Below are positions 7,607 through 16,466 of a stretch of 64,000 bases of DNA, piece by piece. Where the stretch lies: NCBI RefSeq assembly GCF_016722965.1, contig NZ_JAEQNB010000002.1, positions 1 to 64,000 of the forward strand, read 5' to 3'. This DNA is from Tumebacillus amylolyticus. GTDB lineage: Bacteria; Bacillota; Bacilli; Tumebacillales; Tumebacillaceae. Position 1 is the first letter of the stretch; every line of letters begins with the position of its first letter. The translations under genes and the position numbers were made by a program. A model generated the notes under the pieces. It saw nothing but the letters and a program-made list of their open reading frames with translations, did not search any database and was not told the DNA's origin.

Positions 7607-8392
7607 TTAGGAACTGGCACTCGTGTAATTTCTCAACGCCTGTTTCCAGAACCAGCGGGCGACGAAGACGATCACGATGGCGATGATGAACGAAATCACA
7701 GCATCCGTCCACGTCAGTTTGCCGATCAACCCGGCGGCCGGGAACGTGGTGAGCACGGCGACGGGAAACACGTAGGTCAAAAGCGCTCGGAGAATTCCCT
7801 TGTACACTTGCACGGGGAAGCGTGCCGTTTCAAACAGCGACGTGAACAGGAACGTCAAATTCTCCACCTTCACGAACCAGAACGACATCGTCATCAGCAC
7901 CATCCAGATTCCGTAGAGCGTAACCAGTGCCGCGAGGAACATCAGCGCAAACCAGAGCAGGTGGGAAGCGGTGAAGGCGAGGTTCATTTTCACAGCGGCA
8001 TACACGACGAGACCCAGGCCCATGAGCACGTCGGTGATCGGCCAGAACAGGATGTGCCGGAACGAGACGTAGAACTGGCTGTCCACAGGCTTTGTGAGGA
8101 TCAAGTCGAGCGTGCCTTTGCGGATGTGCTGGACAATGCGTCCGATGTTGGGGCGCAGCACCATTTTTACCACGCCGTCGAGAGCGTTGAAGATGCCGAG
8201 CAATACGAGCACCTGCTCAAAACTCCACCCTCCGATCGCTTGCGTTTGGTTGAAAAAAACTTGCAGGGTCAAAAGCGACACGAACAAGCCGGATACGGTG
8301 CTGAGCACGTTGGCGAAGAAGTTGGAACGGTACTCCATCTCTTCCACCACAGCAGCGCGAAGAAATTCCTTCATTAGGCGTAAGTATTTCAT
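7607..8392 (-). CDS. ABC-2 type permease (COG3694-like)
   Basis: Integral membrane subunit of an ABC-2 exporter, 261 residues with about six hydrophobic helices. Recognisable stretches are EEMEYRSNFFANVLSTVSGLF and RKGTLDLILTKPVDSQFYVSFRHI. In many Bacillota this subunit is encoded directly after a COG4586-type ATPase and a COG4587-type permease. Here those two genes are 8 kb away, at 16.47-18.27 kb in the same orientation, with the defence island in between. I chose the ATG at 8392 with GGAGGAG six bases upstream. The exported substrate is unknown. Confidence 0.85.
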   Translation of the reverse strand: MKYLRLMKEFLRAAVVEEMEYRSNFFANVLSTVSGLFVSLLTLQVFFNQTQAIGGWSFEQVLVLLGIFNALDGVVKMVLRPNIGRIVQHIRKGTLDLILTKPVDSQFYVSFRHILFWPITDVLMGLGLVVYAAVKMNLAFTASHLLWFALMFLAALVTLYGIWMVLMTMSFWFVKVENLTFLFTSLFETARFPVQVYKGILRALLTYVFPVAVLTTFPAAGLIGKLTWTDAVISFIIAIVIVFVARWFWKQALRNYTSASS

Positions 8393-8553
8393 TTGAATCT
8401 CCTCCTGTCGCGGTGTTGCTCGTCTCATCTCTCCCTCCATTTTGCACCTATCTCCGTACTCTTTTCAACTTCTAAAAACAGCAAAACACCTTTCCGACCT
8501 CAAGTGCTTGGAGAGTTGAATGCGCCTACACAGAAGAATCGGAGGGCAAAATT

Positions 8554-8691
8554 ATGCAAACTTCCGTAAAAGTCATTCGTTCTGACACAGGTTCCACGTT
8601 CCTCATGCCACCCGAAAGAAAATCAACAGACTGTGAGAACCCGATCTTCTATAAAAGACTAGCCAAGATTATCGCCAACTCTACAAAATAA
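8554..8691 (+). CDS. Small hypothetical protein, 45 residues
   Basis: An ATG at 8554 is preceded seven bases upstream by a full GGAGGG and gives a 45-codon ORF ending in TAA at 8689. The product begins MQTSVKVIRSDTGSTF and ends YKRLAKIIANSTK; it is basic with one Cys, and I do not recognise it. It runs divergently from the permease at 7607 and convergently to the Avs1-like operon. The good ribosome binding site and the weak terminator after it are the case for a real gene. Confidence 0.45.
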   Translation: MQTSVKVIRSDTGSTFLMPPERKSTDCENPIFYKRLAKIIANSTK

Positions 8692-8692
8692 A

Positions 8693-8732
8693 AAAATGAA
8701 CGCGCCTTTAATTGCGGGCATGGTCATTTTTT
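8693..8732 (+). terminator. Weak terminator after the 45-residue ORF
   Basis: AAATGA pairs with TCATTT around a loosely paired centre and is followed by T residues, directly after the small ORF stop. Confidence 0.35.
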
Positions 8733-8766
8733 CGTTTACATTTTGGCATCGCCAATACTGGGCGCA

Positions 8767-8806
8767 CATGAAAAAGCCTGACCATTGAATGGACAGGCTT
8801 TTCATG
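8767..8806 (-). terminator. Terminator of the Avs1-like operon
   Basis: A long hairpin (CATGAAAA-GCCTG paired with CAGGC-TTTTCATG) lies immediately after the stop of the 79-residue gene. The symmetric arms would also stop rightward transcription. Confidence 0.7.
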
Positions 8807-8809
8807 TGG

Positions 8810-9049
8810 TTAAAAATCCCTATCGTGAAAGTTTGCCATCATGTTCACATGAAGTCGTGCAGTCTCATCGACACTTAAAAAGTCGATACGATTATTTGGC
8901 AAAAACCTTACTTTTCTTAGACCAGCGATCGATCTTTTAACGCCGGCAGAGAAGTCCATTTTGTTATTATGGATCTGTTCTGCAGTTAAGAAAAAACGCC
9001 TCTCAAATTCTCGCCTGTTCCTAGGTGTTTCCATTGGCGCGATGTTCAT
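8810..9049 (-). CDS. Small third protein of the Avs1-like operon
   Basis: A 79-residue soluble protein encoded last in the defence operon. I chose the ATG at 9049 because GGAGGAG lies seven bases upstream; the gene then starts 13 bases after the stop of the protease-STAND gene, implying co-transcription. The product is basic at the N-terminus (TPRNRREFERRFFL). It ends in a conserved-looking segment, LPNNRIDFLSVDETARLHVN. I recognise no domain. AVAST type 1 systems are described as three-component, so it may be the third component; that is inference from gene order, not similarity. Confidence 0.7.
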   Translation of the reverse strand: MNIAPMETPRNRREFERRFFLTAEQIHNNKMDFSAGVKRSIAGLRKVRFLPNNRIDFLSVDETARLHVNMMANFHDRDF

Positions 9050-9062
9050 TAGAAGGCTCCTC

Positions 9063-12000
9063 CTATCCAAAACGAATAATTGTTCTCTGATCACGATCAA
9101 TTATAAACGACGTGGTAAAGTCATATCGAACGAGCCACACCAACCTCCAAGGTGTTAAACTCAACCTCCTGGTATTCTCTTTTGATATGAGCAAACGGCA
9201 TCCTTCCCGCAGAGGCATACCTATCCGGTCGACATCCCAGTCCCTACCTTCCAGCCAACTTTCCCGAATTACGTCCAATTCTCGAAGTTCACCTAAGAGA
9301 TCGTCTAGCTGGGGATGGATAAACGCCGGGGTCATAATACCACCAGATACTTCCTCTATCGGCTCGACTTTGAATATAGCTGGCCTGTACATCTGAGATG
9401 GGCTCGATGTCACATCTTGAAAATTGGGTTGCTCATTTGAAAAAAAGGTATCGTAAAGATCCCCAATTTTAAAAGGAATTTGGAAAGCGTTTGGTCCCGC
9501 AAGGAAACCAATAATTTCAACTGCTTTCGGACCTTCCAACGGGCAAAATATCGTCTCGAGGTAATGTAAGTAATCATACGCCCCATCTTGTGTACAATGC
9601 TCAGCGTCCCCACTCCCAGAGACTAACTCCTCTATTAGCGAGAGTAAACTAGGTTTGCTTGTTAGTCGAATTCCCTCTATAGGAAAGTAGGGATTGTATA
9701 TACGCAAAAAACTAGCCGCCTGAGTCAACTTTTCATGACTCACCCTTTTAGACAGTAGTTGGTTAATTCCTTTCCGAACCCTTTCAAGTAGTTCAGATTT
9801 TTGATTGGACGACCTATAGCTTCTGGCAACATAACTGTCTGCCCTTATTAACTCTTCAACGCTAAGAGGGAGGCACAATTGGCGTATACAATTCACCAAC
9901 TCCTCATAATCAGTAGACACCAGTAATCCTAACTGTTCCAAAGGAGTAAGCAGTGAATTAAACTCTCTCAACCAGTATGGCATATCTACTCCTTGGTGGG
10001 AATGGGAATCCAACTCCCTCTTTGTCTGATCAGTTGCGAAAGTCTCAGACAATAGTGTGTAAAATCCGGCTGCATCGCCATATTCCTTTCTGGCAAGGTT
10101 CGCAATTTCTAGGAACGAATGCTTAATCATGAAATGATCAAGTTCGGCGATACGCTTTTGATTCTCTCCGATCTGGATGTATTCCCAAACCAAACTTGCG
10201 TCTTCAATCGCTAAGCTATGCAAAATTCCGGCACAGATTTCAGGAGAGACACTGGTTTCTAGGGATACGCTTTTATTAATGAGCATAGGCACAAAGAAGC
10301 TAGAGTCAATCCTAGTCATCCCTTTTAATATCTGTGGAGCACGATGTTTAATAATATTTTTCGGGTGATTGAACAACCAAATGAATAGGTCTGTCAGCAG
10401 AATATTGTTAGATGTATCCTGAGTCTCTTGTTCAAACCATTCATATTTTGTAATGACATCATCTGGAGTTCTTAACATGAAGCGGATATGCTCTAATACG
10501 GCATGAAATACTCTACTAGCTTCGGAGCTATCCAACTTCTTCCCGATAGAGGTAATAAGTTTATTTACCATTGTCCAATCAGCGGCATACACTTCGTTCA
10601 AAATCAAGCCATGAAGAGATTGGACAAACTCCTCCGTATTACTTAAGCTGGACAGCATTTCAAAAGCTGCGACCACTTCTTTTCCTGCATTGCTTGTCCA
10701 TATGTTCCATGCTCCCGTTTGAACATTTTCCAATCCCTCTACAAAATGTTGTTTTGCTAAACGAACATTTTCTATATCCAACTGATCCTTAGCTAGCAAC
10801 ATTTGCTGTTCGAGTTTTTTCATAGCACTCATTTTCCCGAACGTACCAGGAAAGTAGAGCCGATCATCGTCCTCTTCACTTGACGATTGCTCATCTTGGA
10901 TAACGTCAAACTCCGCACCTTGCATTGACGAAGGCTGCCAGTCAGAATCCCCCTCTTCTTTTTCCAGACTCAGACCAGCTTTTTTTAGTAACAAGGTTAA
11001 GGACTTGTAATTACTTTGTGATAACCATCGCTTCAGATGTGATAGCAGTTCCGTTCGATTATCAGGTGACATATCAGATATCATAATTCTGAGCAACCGT
11101 CGATAAAGTACTGGCAGTTCATCAGAGCCACTTGTTTCCCGTTCATTTAGCAAGTCTGCCATAATTCTTGTATAACGGTCAAAGTAACGGTCATCCCCAA
11201 TTAGGAATAATTCACAGAATGCCCACTTCAAAAGCCCTTTCACGTTTGGAGCATTTTCTAGTATCTCCAATATGCAACTTTGTTCTTCCAGTCCTCCAGC
11301 ACCGAAAACATACCCTTCTCCCGGCTCTGGAGAATCAATTTGTACGGATTCCGCAAATTGAAGGACTTTTTCAGGCGTAGGAAGGACAGTATTTTTAAAA
11401 TATTCGACTGCGTGAGTGACCCTCCCCATAGAACATAAGCTTCCGATGAACGCTTCCTTTACTTGACGCACATAACGTTGGAACGTCATTTCACCGGATG
11501 CAAAATCGTAATGTCCCGCGATTTCTTTGAGATGTACCGACAATTCACCCGAACGTTGTAAATAGGAGATCGACGTCTCAAGAAGCGTAAGTTGGTCTTC
11601 TTTATACCAAGAAGGCCCCATTGATGTGTCCAGCATTTGCTGAAAGGTTGTTTGGGAACGCTGCTCGCTTCCAAGTCTTGCATAGAGTTCTGCTGTCTGA
11701 AGTAAGTCCCTAGAACGTTCCCAACGATTTTGCACCCCACGAGTAATGTGTTCTTCCAAAACTTTCAACAAACCAAATGTACTTTTTACATGCTTTTTTG
11801 TTTTCATCATTTCCGTAATGATTGAAAACATTGCTCCGCGAAAACCTTCGGTATATAAACCCAGTTGATCCGAGGAGTGGGATTCAACGATCTGAACGAA
11901 TACTGGTAATTGATCGACACAATATTTTACATAAAAAGATGCAACTTCTTTGAAGACGTAGGGATAAAATGATTCTGGCAAAGCATAGCTTCTGTCCCAA

Positions 12001-14948
12001 TCTACTCGCTCCTTGAGAGGCGCAATCAACTTAGGCAACAAATATTGCTCCAACGCTGCGGATACGCTTGCGAGTCGGTCACTCTGCTTCATAGACACCG
12101 CTTTCCATGCTTTGCCTAACATGTAGCCCACAAATGAGAGAATTTCCTCAAAATAATATTCCCACTCAGATGTTCCAAAGTTCATAATCGAGGGGTAGTT
12201 GTCCTCTTCTTCCAGAAACCCCTTGTACCGCCACGCATCTAAATAGTTCATAACTGACTGGTTATCAAGATCAACACCATTGGATTTTCGCAAAGAAAAC
12301 TTCGTGTCAGTTATTCCCTTAACTTCATCAATCAACTTCTTGATGATATCCGGATTCAAACTCACATCCGTTAACGCAACAAGTATTAACTGCGTATCAT
12401 CTTCATCAATACCGTACCGCCCCATTACGTATTCAATATCTTGAAGTAACTCTTGGTATTGAGGTACCTCTGAGAAGTTACCCCATGCCTCAAGATCATC
12501 TAGATGTAAAAGTATTTTACATAATAAGGTTGCAATCCCTTTCCCAAAAGGAACCCCCTGTTCCACGTAACTTGAGATTGGTATGTAGATGCCTTTTTTC
12601 CAAAGCAAATACGCCCTATTATAAGCCACGATATCTTCGATAAGCCTAGAATCATCATCCGTCGATTCGCCCTGCTCAAAAATTTTGTAAAGAAAATAAA
12701 GTTTTTGAGAGAAATCATCGGTGGGATTTTTAGAATTTACGGCAGTCTCAATGCTTAGGGCTCCGTAATATGTTTTCATAGTTCCAAAGGTCACGCTTCC
12801 GTGATCCATCTGATTCACAAACCGCATACGAATAGCTTTAAAAAGTTTTTCTGCCTCCTCAGCGGCTCCAGCTTCGTATAAGCGATGTAAAAAATAGAGG
12901 GCATCCGAGCCCGAGACGATCAAAACCGATTCACGAATAATATAACGAATCGCTTCCTTTGATCTCCCCATCGCGATCAACGTAGTGGCCAGTTCAGCCG
13001 CATATTCGGCAAAGATGTTATTGTATCTAAAGCTGATTCGTTGGGACAAAAGTAGAAGACTTATAACGGCACTAATATCACCCAAAATAATAGCAGCATC
13101 CAAGACCTGCTCTAAATCCGCTAAAATAAGATCTGGTTCAACATGCCATCTAGCGCATCTATCGGCCCACCCTTGGTTACAGTGACGCACACTTTCTTTT
13201 CTCATCTCCTCACCAGCGTTCAACATGTGGAAGAGAATGTTTTTGACTGCATAAGGGTGCTCTCGATTATCGATACAGAATTGCGTAATGGCCTTATGAA
13301 CCCGTTCTTCAATCTCATTCGTTTTTTCGTCTATGAACATAGCGAAAGAAGAATGATATATTGAGACGGTATCATCGTTAACCAAGAGATGCTGTATTTT
13401 TGGGAACACGGACAGAAAAACATACCTTGCTTCGTCAGGTAACATGCGTTCCAATGACGCTCTATCAATACCACTTCGCAATCTTGCAACTGTACCTAAC
13501 ATCCAGGTTTCATGTTGATTTCTTCTAACAGTTTGCCAGATCGATTCATAGTAATTACCTATTTCTCCACCAAATGCAGGCACTTCTCGAATCCAATTTT
13601 CAATCTCCTGTACATCACTCAACTGCTTCACAAATTCAACCAGATATCGCAAATACAGCGGATGGCCTTCTGCCTTTTCGGAAATGGAATCTATCAATGC
13701 GAGCGGAAGTTGTAAGCCTGATGTTCTAGTTGAAATGTAATGTCTACACTGCTCCACTGCAAGAGGTACTACTTTAATAACACGTTCAGAAGACAGCCTT
13801 GCCTGAAGGTGAGCAGGAAGGACCTCTTCAGTCTGAACGGAGATGATCACCACGACATTATCAGGCAGATTTTCCGGTATTAGACTAAAAAAGTCTGTGG
13901 TCTTGCCCAAATGGTGAACATCATCAACTCCGTCAATGAAGAAAACACCGATTTGATTTTTATCTACATAATGAGCAGATAACTTACGCAATCCATCACT
14001 AAGATGGCTGATCCAATCGCGCAAAAGACGCTCCTTTTTTTCGGGTACGTCATTGTAAAGTACTCGGTGAATGATCGCGTCTAACCATTCCGCAAATGTA
14101 ATTTCAGATGCCCGATACGAGACTGGAATATCATCCAGATCATTTCTAACAAAGTACTTACCGCAAATATCTATTTCTTTTGAATCCGGAGTGTAAGTTG
14201 CGGTAAGCGTTGTTTTTCCAGAGCCCGGACTCCCCTTGATCATTAAAAACCCTTTTCGGGTTTGAATAATATGCTGCTCCAATTCTTCAATAACAGGATG
14301 GTTAAGGATGGCCTGTTTTGCGACCTCGTTTAATCCTTCGGGAAGTTCGTCAGAATCAGGGGCTATTTCATACAAGATTCCATTTTTCTCCAGAAATCCT
14401 CTGATCTTCTCGATACTGATAGCACCTAAGGTGCCTTCAAGCTGCCTAAGAACAACTCCCTGTACAACCCCATCAATGATGACCGGAGCACCGGACAGTG
14501 CGTCAGCATCTTTGATTTCATCATCTAGGGATAAATCCATGTCCCATATTAATGCTTCATTACGAATCTGAGATCGTCTCACATGACCTCTAACTCTTTC
14601 CCCCGCGGTCAATTTAGCTGTAGGATAACCGAACGTTTCCCACAATGTCTTGTTACGAATTGGAGCACTGACAAGTTTCAATCCATGTACGCCTTCAAGA
14701 GGCTCAAGTAATTGAAGGAGGGCAATGTCTAGGGATTCATCCACATCCACAATCTCAGCTTTCATGGACAATTCCGCATCAAACAAATATGGAATCTCTA
14801 TCTTGATCCCTTCATTAGGATCAACGTTATGCCTTGCGACAACATGTTCAGCCGTAAGAAGCCAGCGGTCGTTAATTAGAAACGCAGTACCACGGTCTTT
14901 ACAGATAACACGCACTACCCTTTTTTCAATCTCAGGAAAATGTTCCAA
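9063..14948 (-). CDS. Avs1-like protease-STAND NTPase (antiphage sensor)
   Basis: Giant 1961-residue protein with three parts. Residues 1-190 form a trypsin/V8-like serine protease with a visible triad: His35 (LLTAEHVV), Asp74 (SLDIALLQL), Ser152 (ALSGAPV). A STAND/NACHT-type NTPase follows, with Walker A GSPGSGKTT at 239-247 and Walker B IGVFFIDGVDD at 333-343. The remaining 1500 residues are long helical, TPR-like repeats, the usual sensor part. In characterised Avs proteins, the C-terminal repeats bind a phage protein such as the large terminase and trigger oligomerisation of the N-terminal effector. The start is a TTG at 14948 with AAGGAGG nine bases upstream. AT-rich codon use marks it as acquired DNA. 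Confidence 0.88.
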   Translation of the reverse strand: MEHFPEIEKRVVRVICKDRGTAFLINDRWLLTAEHVVARHNVDPNEGIKIEIPYLFDAELSMKAEIVDVDESLDIALLQLLEPLEGVHGLKLVSAPIRNKTLWETFGYPTAKLTAGERVRGHVRRSQIRNEALIWDMDLSLDDEIKDADALSGAPVIIDGVVQGVVLRQLEGTLGAISIEKIRGFLEKNGILYEIAPDSDELPEGLNEVAKQAILNHPVIEELEQHIIQTRKGFLMIKGSPGSGKTTLTATYTPDSKEIDICGKYFVRNDLDDIPVSYRASEITFAEWLDAIIHRVLYNDVPEKKERLLRDWISHLSDGLRKLSAHYVDKNQIGVFFIDGVDDVHHLGKTTDFFSLIPENLPDNVVVIISVQTEEVLPAHLQARLSSERVIKVVPLAVEQCRHYISTRTSGLQLPLALIDSISEKAEGHPLYLRYLVEFVKQLSDVQEIENWIREVPAFGGEIGNYYESIWQTVRRNQHETWMLGTVARLRSGIDRASLERMLPDEARYVFLSVFPKIQHLLVNDDTVSIYHSSFAMFIDEKTNEIEERVHKAITQFCIDNREHPYAVKNILFHMLNAGEEMRKESVRHCNQGWADRCARWHVEPDLILADLEQVLDAAIILGDISAVISLLLLSQRISFRYNNIFAEYAAELATTLIAMGRSKEAIRYIIRESVLIVSGSDALYFLHRLYEAGAAEEAEKLFKAIRMRFVNQMDHGSVTFGTMKTYYGALSIETAVNSKNPTDDFSQKLYFLYKIFEQGESTDDDSRLIEDIVAYNRAYLLWKKGIYIPISSYVEQGVPFGKGIATLLCKILLHLDDLEAWGNFSEVPQYQELLQDIEYVMGRYGIDEDDTQLILVALTDVSLNPDIIKKLIDEVKGITDTKFSLRKSNGVDLDNQSVMNYLDAWRYKGFLEEEDNYPSIMNFGTSEWEYYFEEILSFVGYMLGKAWKAVSMKQSDRLASVSAALEQYLLPKLIAPLKERVDWDRSYALPESFYPYVFKEVASFYVKYCVDQLPVFVQIVESHSSDQLGLYTEGFRGAMFSIITEMMKTKKHVKSTFGLLKVLEEHITRGVQNRWERSRDLLQTAELYARLGSEQRSQTTFQQMLDTSMGPSWYKEDQLTLLETSISYLQRSGELSVHLKEIAGHYDFASGEMTFQRYVRQVKEAFIGSLCSMGRVTHAVEYFKNTVLPTPEKVLQFAESVQIDSPEPGEGYVFGAGGLEEQSCILEILENAPNVKGLLKWAFCELFLIGDDRYFDRYTRIMADLLNERETSGSDELPVLYRRLLRIMISDMSPDNRTELLSHLKRWLSQSNYKSLTLLLKKAGLSLEKEEGDSDWQPSSMQGAEFDVIQDEQSSSEEDDDRLYFPGTFGKMSAMKKLEQQMLLAKDQLDIENVRLAKQHFVEGLENVQTGAWNIWTSNAGKEVVAAFEMLSSLSNTEEFVQSLHGLILNEVYAADWTMVNKLITSIGKKLDSSEASRVFHAVLEHIRFMLRTPDDVITKYEWFEQETQDTSNNILLTDLFIWLFNHPKNIIKHRAPQILKGMTRIDSSFFVPMLINKSVSLETSVSPEICAGILHSLAIEDASLVWEYIQIGENQKRIAELDHFMIKHSFLEIANLARKEYGDAAGFYTLLSETFATDQTKRELDSHSHQGVDMPYWLREFNSLLTPLEQLGLLVSTDYEELVNCIRQLCLPLSVEELIRADSYVARSYRSSNQKSELLERVRKGINQLLSKRVSHEKLTQAASFLRIYNPYFPIEGIRLTSKPSLLSLIEELVSGSGDAEHCTQDGAYDYLHYLETIFCPLEGPKAVEIIGFLAGPNAFQIPFKIGDLYDTFFSNEQPNFQDVTSSPSQMYRPAIFKVEPIEEVSGGIMTPAFIHPQLDDLLGELRELDVIRESWLEGRDWDVDRIGMPLREGCRLLISKENTRRLSLTPWRLVWLVRYDFTTSFIIDRDQRTIIRFG

Positions 14949-14961
14949 TGTATAAACCTCC

Positions 14962-16176
14962 TTAAATTTCGATCATTTGTCCTTCTGATAAAATCCGAAC
15001 TTCGTAGTTGTATTTTTCTTTCCGCTGTTCATCATCCATATAAACCGAGGCAGGGGTTTCGTAATTAAAGATCAGGTTTCGCTTCACTTCGCTTTCTCTG
15101 CACACAATACGAGCAAGTGTAACCAACTCAGGATGCTTGAACCTCATTCCGTTTGTGGACACAAAAAAGTTAGCAGAATCAATCAATTGAAGTAAAGCAG
15201 GGCTTGTGTTACCGCTTGACCCATGATGAGAGATTTTCACCGCGTCAAACCAGATCGGTCCTTCACCGTAAAGAGTCCTGAGTTCCTGCTCTATGACAGA
15301 TGGATGAGAATCACCCAGAAACAGAATCCTTTTATCCATATATTGCATTACAAATGAGATGGAACTTCCATTAGTAGCACTTGTGTCCTCAGTGAATTGC
15401 TCCTTTACCAGTTTCTCCAAGCTAATTTTGGAAAAAGAAATGTTTTTTTCCACATTTAATACAGCAGGCGCTTTTTCCCTAGATACAAGAAATTCAAATG
15501 CATCATCGAAAACAGCATCGTCGGTGATTTTCTTCTTATATCCAAGGTTGTATAGTGCTTTCTTCCAATATTCCTCTAGATTTTTAAGCTTGTTAAGCGT
15601 TGGGGAAAGCAAGATCAGTTTCACGTCACTACTAAATTCAATTTCGCGTTGATTCTCCACACATGCTGCTTGTCCAGCAAAATCAACGTTCCACGAATAA
15701 CCTCCCTGAAGTATTAAACTCGCGAGAGAGGAGCCTTGTTTAGCACTGATCGGTTTCTGCTTGTCTTCCTCTTTTTTAAGTTCATCTGGGTACCCCTGTG
15801 CAGCGACCTCCTCTAGCGCTTTTTTTTCTCTAACTTCAAGCTCAAGGGGAGAAGAATCCTTCTCCCACTGAAGATGTCTAAAGCTGTTATGCCAAACTTT
15901 GTCTATCGGGATGATCTTTGGTGCAGATGAGTGCTCATTTTCCTTTAATAGCGCCAATGCTCCCGATAAGTGGTCGGCATCTATATGAGTAATTACGAGT
16001 AAGGCCAAGCGTTCGCCATTGTTGCTGAGCTGTAGCAATCGATCTCGAATATAATCGTCATAAGTTGATTTGAAGCCGGAATCAATCAAAAGATTGGTTC
16101 TATTACTATCCCCACACGATATGAGAAAACTGTCTCCATAAGAGGCTGGAAACATTTCAATATAAACGCTTCCCAA
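14962..16176 (-). CDS. MBL-fold hydrolase of the Avs1-like operon
   Basis: Metallo-beta-lactamase-fold protein, first gene of the defence operon and 13 bases before the protease-STAND gene. Metal-binding motifs are seen in order: HIDADH at residues 64-69, a later FLGDSHP aspartate, SHHGSSGN and a C-terminal KHPE histidine. The IEMFPASYGDSFLI start matches the ComEC/Rec2-type MBL branch. MBL proteins accompany protease-STAND proteins in AVAST type 1. The TTG start at 16176 is chosen for the G-rich site six bases upstream; a TTG at 16200 and an ATG at 16155 are alternatives. Whether it is an effector or a regulator is not known from sequence. Confidence 0.85.
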   Translation of the reverse strand: MGSVYIEMFPASYGDSFLISCGDSNRTNLLIDSGFKSTYDDYIRDRLLQLSNNGERLALLVITHIDADHLSGALALLKENEHSSAPKIIPIDKVWHNSFRHLQWEKDSSPLELEVREKKALEEVAAQGYPDELKKEEDKQKPISAKQGSSLASLILQGGYSWNVDFAGQAACVENQREIEFSSDVKLILLSPTLNKLKNLEEYWKKALYNLGYKKKITDDAVFDDAFEFLVSREKAPAVLNVEKNISFSKISLEKLVKEQFTEDTSATNGSSISFVMQYMDKRILFLGDSHPSVIEQELRTLYGEGPIWFDAVKISHHGSSGNTSPALLQLIDSANFFVSTNGMRFKHPELVTLARIVCRESEVKRNLIFNYETPASVYMDDEQRKEKYNYEVRILSEGQMIEI

Positions 16177-16233
16177 AATCTTCCCCCCCGACCTATACAA
16201 ACCGTTTTTGGTTAGCTATATTATTCCATAACT

Positions 16234-16275
16234 TTGTTATATAATCCACAGGTAACGCAACATACTATATAACAA
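16234..16275. repeat. Perfect 10-bp inverted repeat upstream of the Avs1-like operon
   Basis: TTGTTATATA at 16234-16243 and its exact complement TATATAACAA at 16266-16275 are 22 bases apart, so the arms repeat every 32 bases, about three helical turns. The pair lies 60-100 bases upstream of the first gene of the operon, where a promoter is expected. It may be an operator for an unlinked regulator. Confidence 0.5.
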
Positions 16276-16327
16276 TCCTAAGAGTTAAAGTATTGTATTT
16301 CTCCTACTTGTACGAGGTCTGTATCCA

Positions 16328-16358
16328 GAAAAAGACCACGCCTACTCCGACGTGGTCC
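16328..16358 (-). terminator. Terminator after the truncated permease fragment
   Basis: The stem GGACCACG/CGTGGTC is followed on the minus strand by five T. It closes the ATPase-permease operon before the defence operon begins. Confidence 0.75.
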
Positions 16359-16388
16359 TTTTCTGCACCTCATTTTTTGCCGTAGCAA

Positions 16389-16464
16389 TACTCCATCTCT
16401 CTTCGGAGATTGCCAGTCGTACCATCGTGAACAGCAGGCGTGCATAACGTCGTATTTTTTTCAT
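16389..16464 (-). pseudogene. 5' fragment of an ABC-2 permease gene
   Basis: An ATG at 16464, two bases after the stop of the upstream permease, opens MKKIRRYARLLFTMVRLAIS. This resembles the N-terminus of the intact permease at 8392 (MKYLRLMKEFLRAAVVEEMEY). A two-base excess (GAAGAGAGATGGAG against GAAGAGATGGAG) breaks the frame, and similarity ends near 16389. The residual frame stops at 16342, inside a terminator. A 12-base exact match (TACTCCATCTCT on the plus strand) occurs at 16389-16400 and 8331-8342, at opposite sides of the island. The best reading is a decayed third gene of the cassette; alternatively it is a short lineage-specific gene. Confidence 0.45.
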
Positions 16465-16466
16465 CG

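Larger units (their letters stand above)
8450..16330. other. AT-rich antiphage island inserted in an ABC-2 transporter cassette
   Basis: Base composition falls clearly below the flanks across this block: codons in the large ORF end mostly in A or T, while neighbours favour C and G. The block holds the Avs1-like operon, one small rightward ORF and their terminators. It sits between permease genes that are normally adjacent. No integrase, transposase or clear attachment-site repeat was found, so the means of entry is unknown. The edges are approximate. Confidence 0.65.

Noticed and set aside
8331-16400. 12-base direct match flanking the island as an attachment-site or target-site duplication
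   Set aside because: The match lies in homologous EEMEY-type codons of two permease sequences, so shared ancestry explains it; no integrase or transposase is present.
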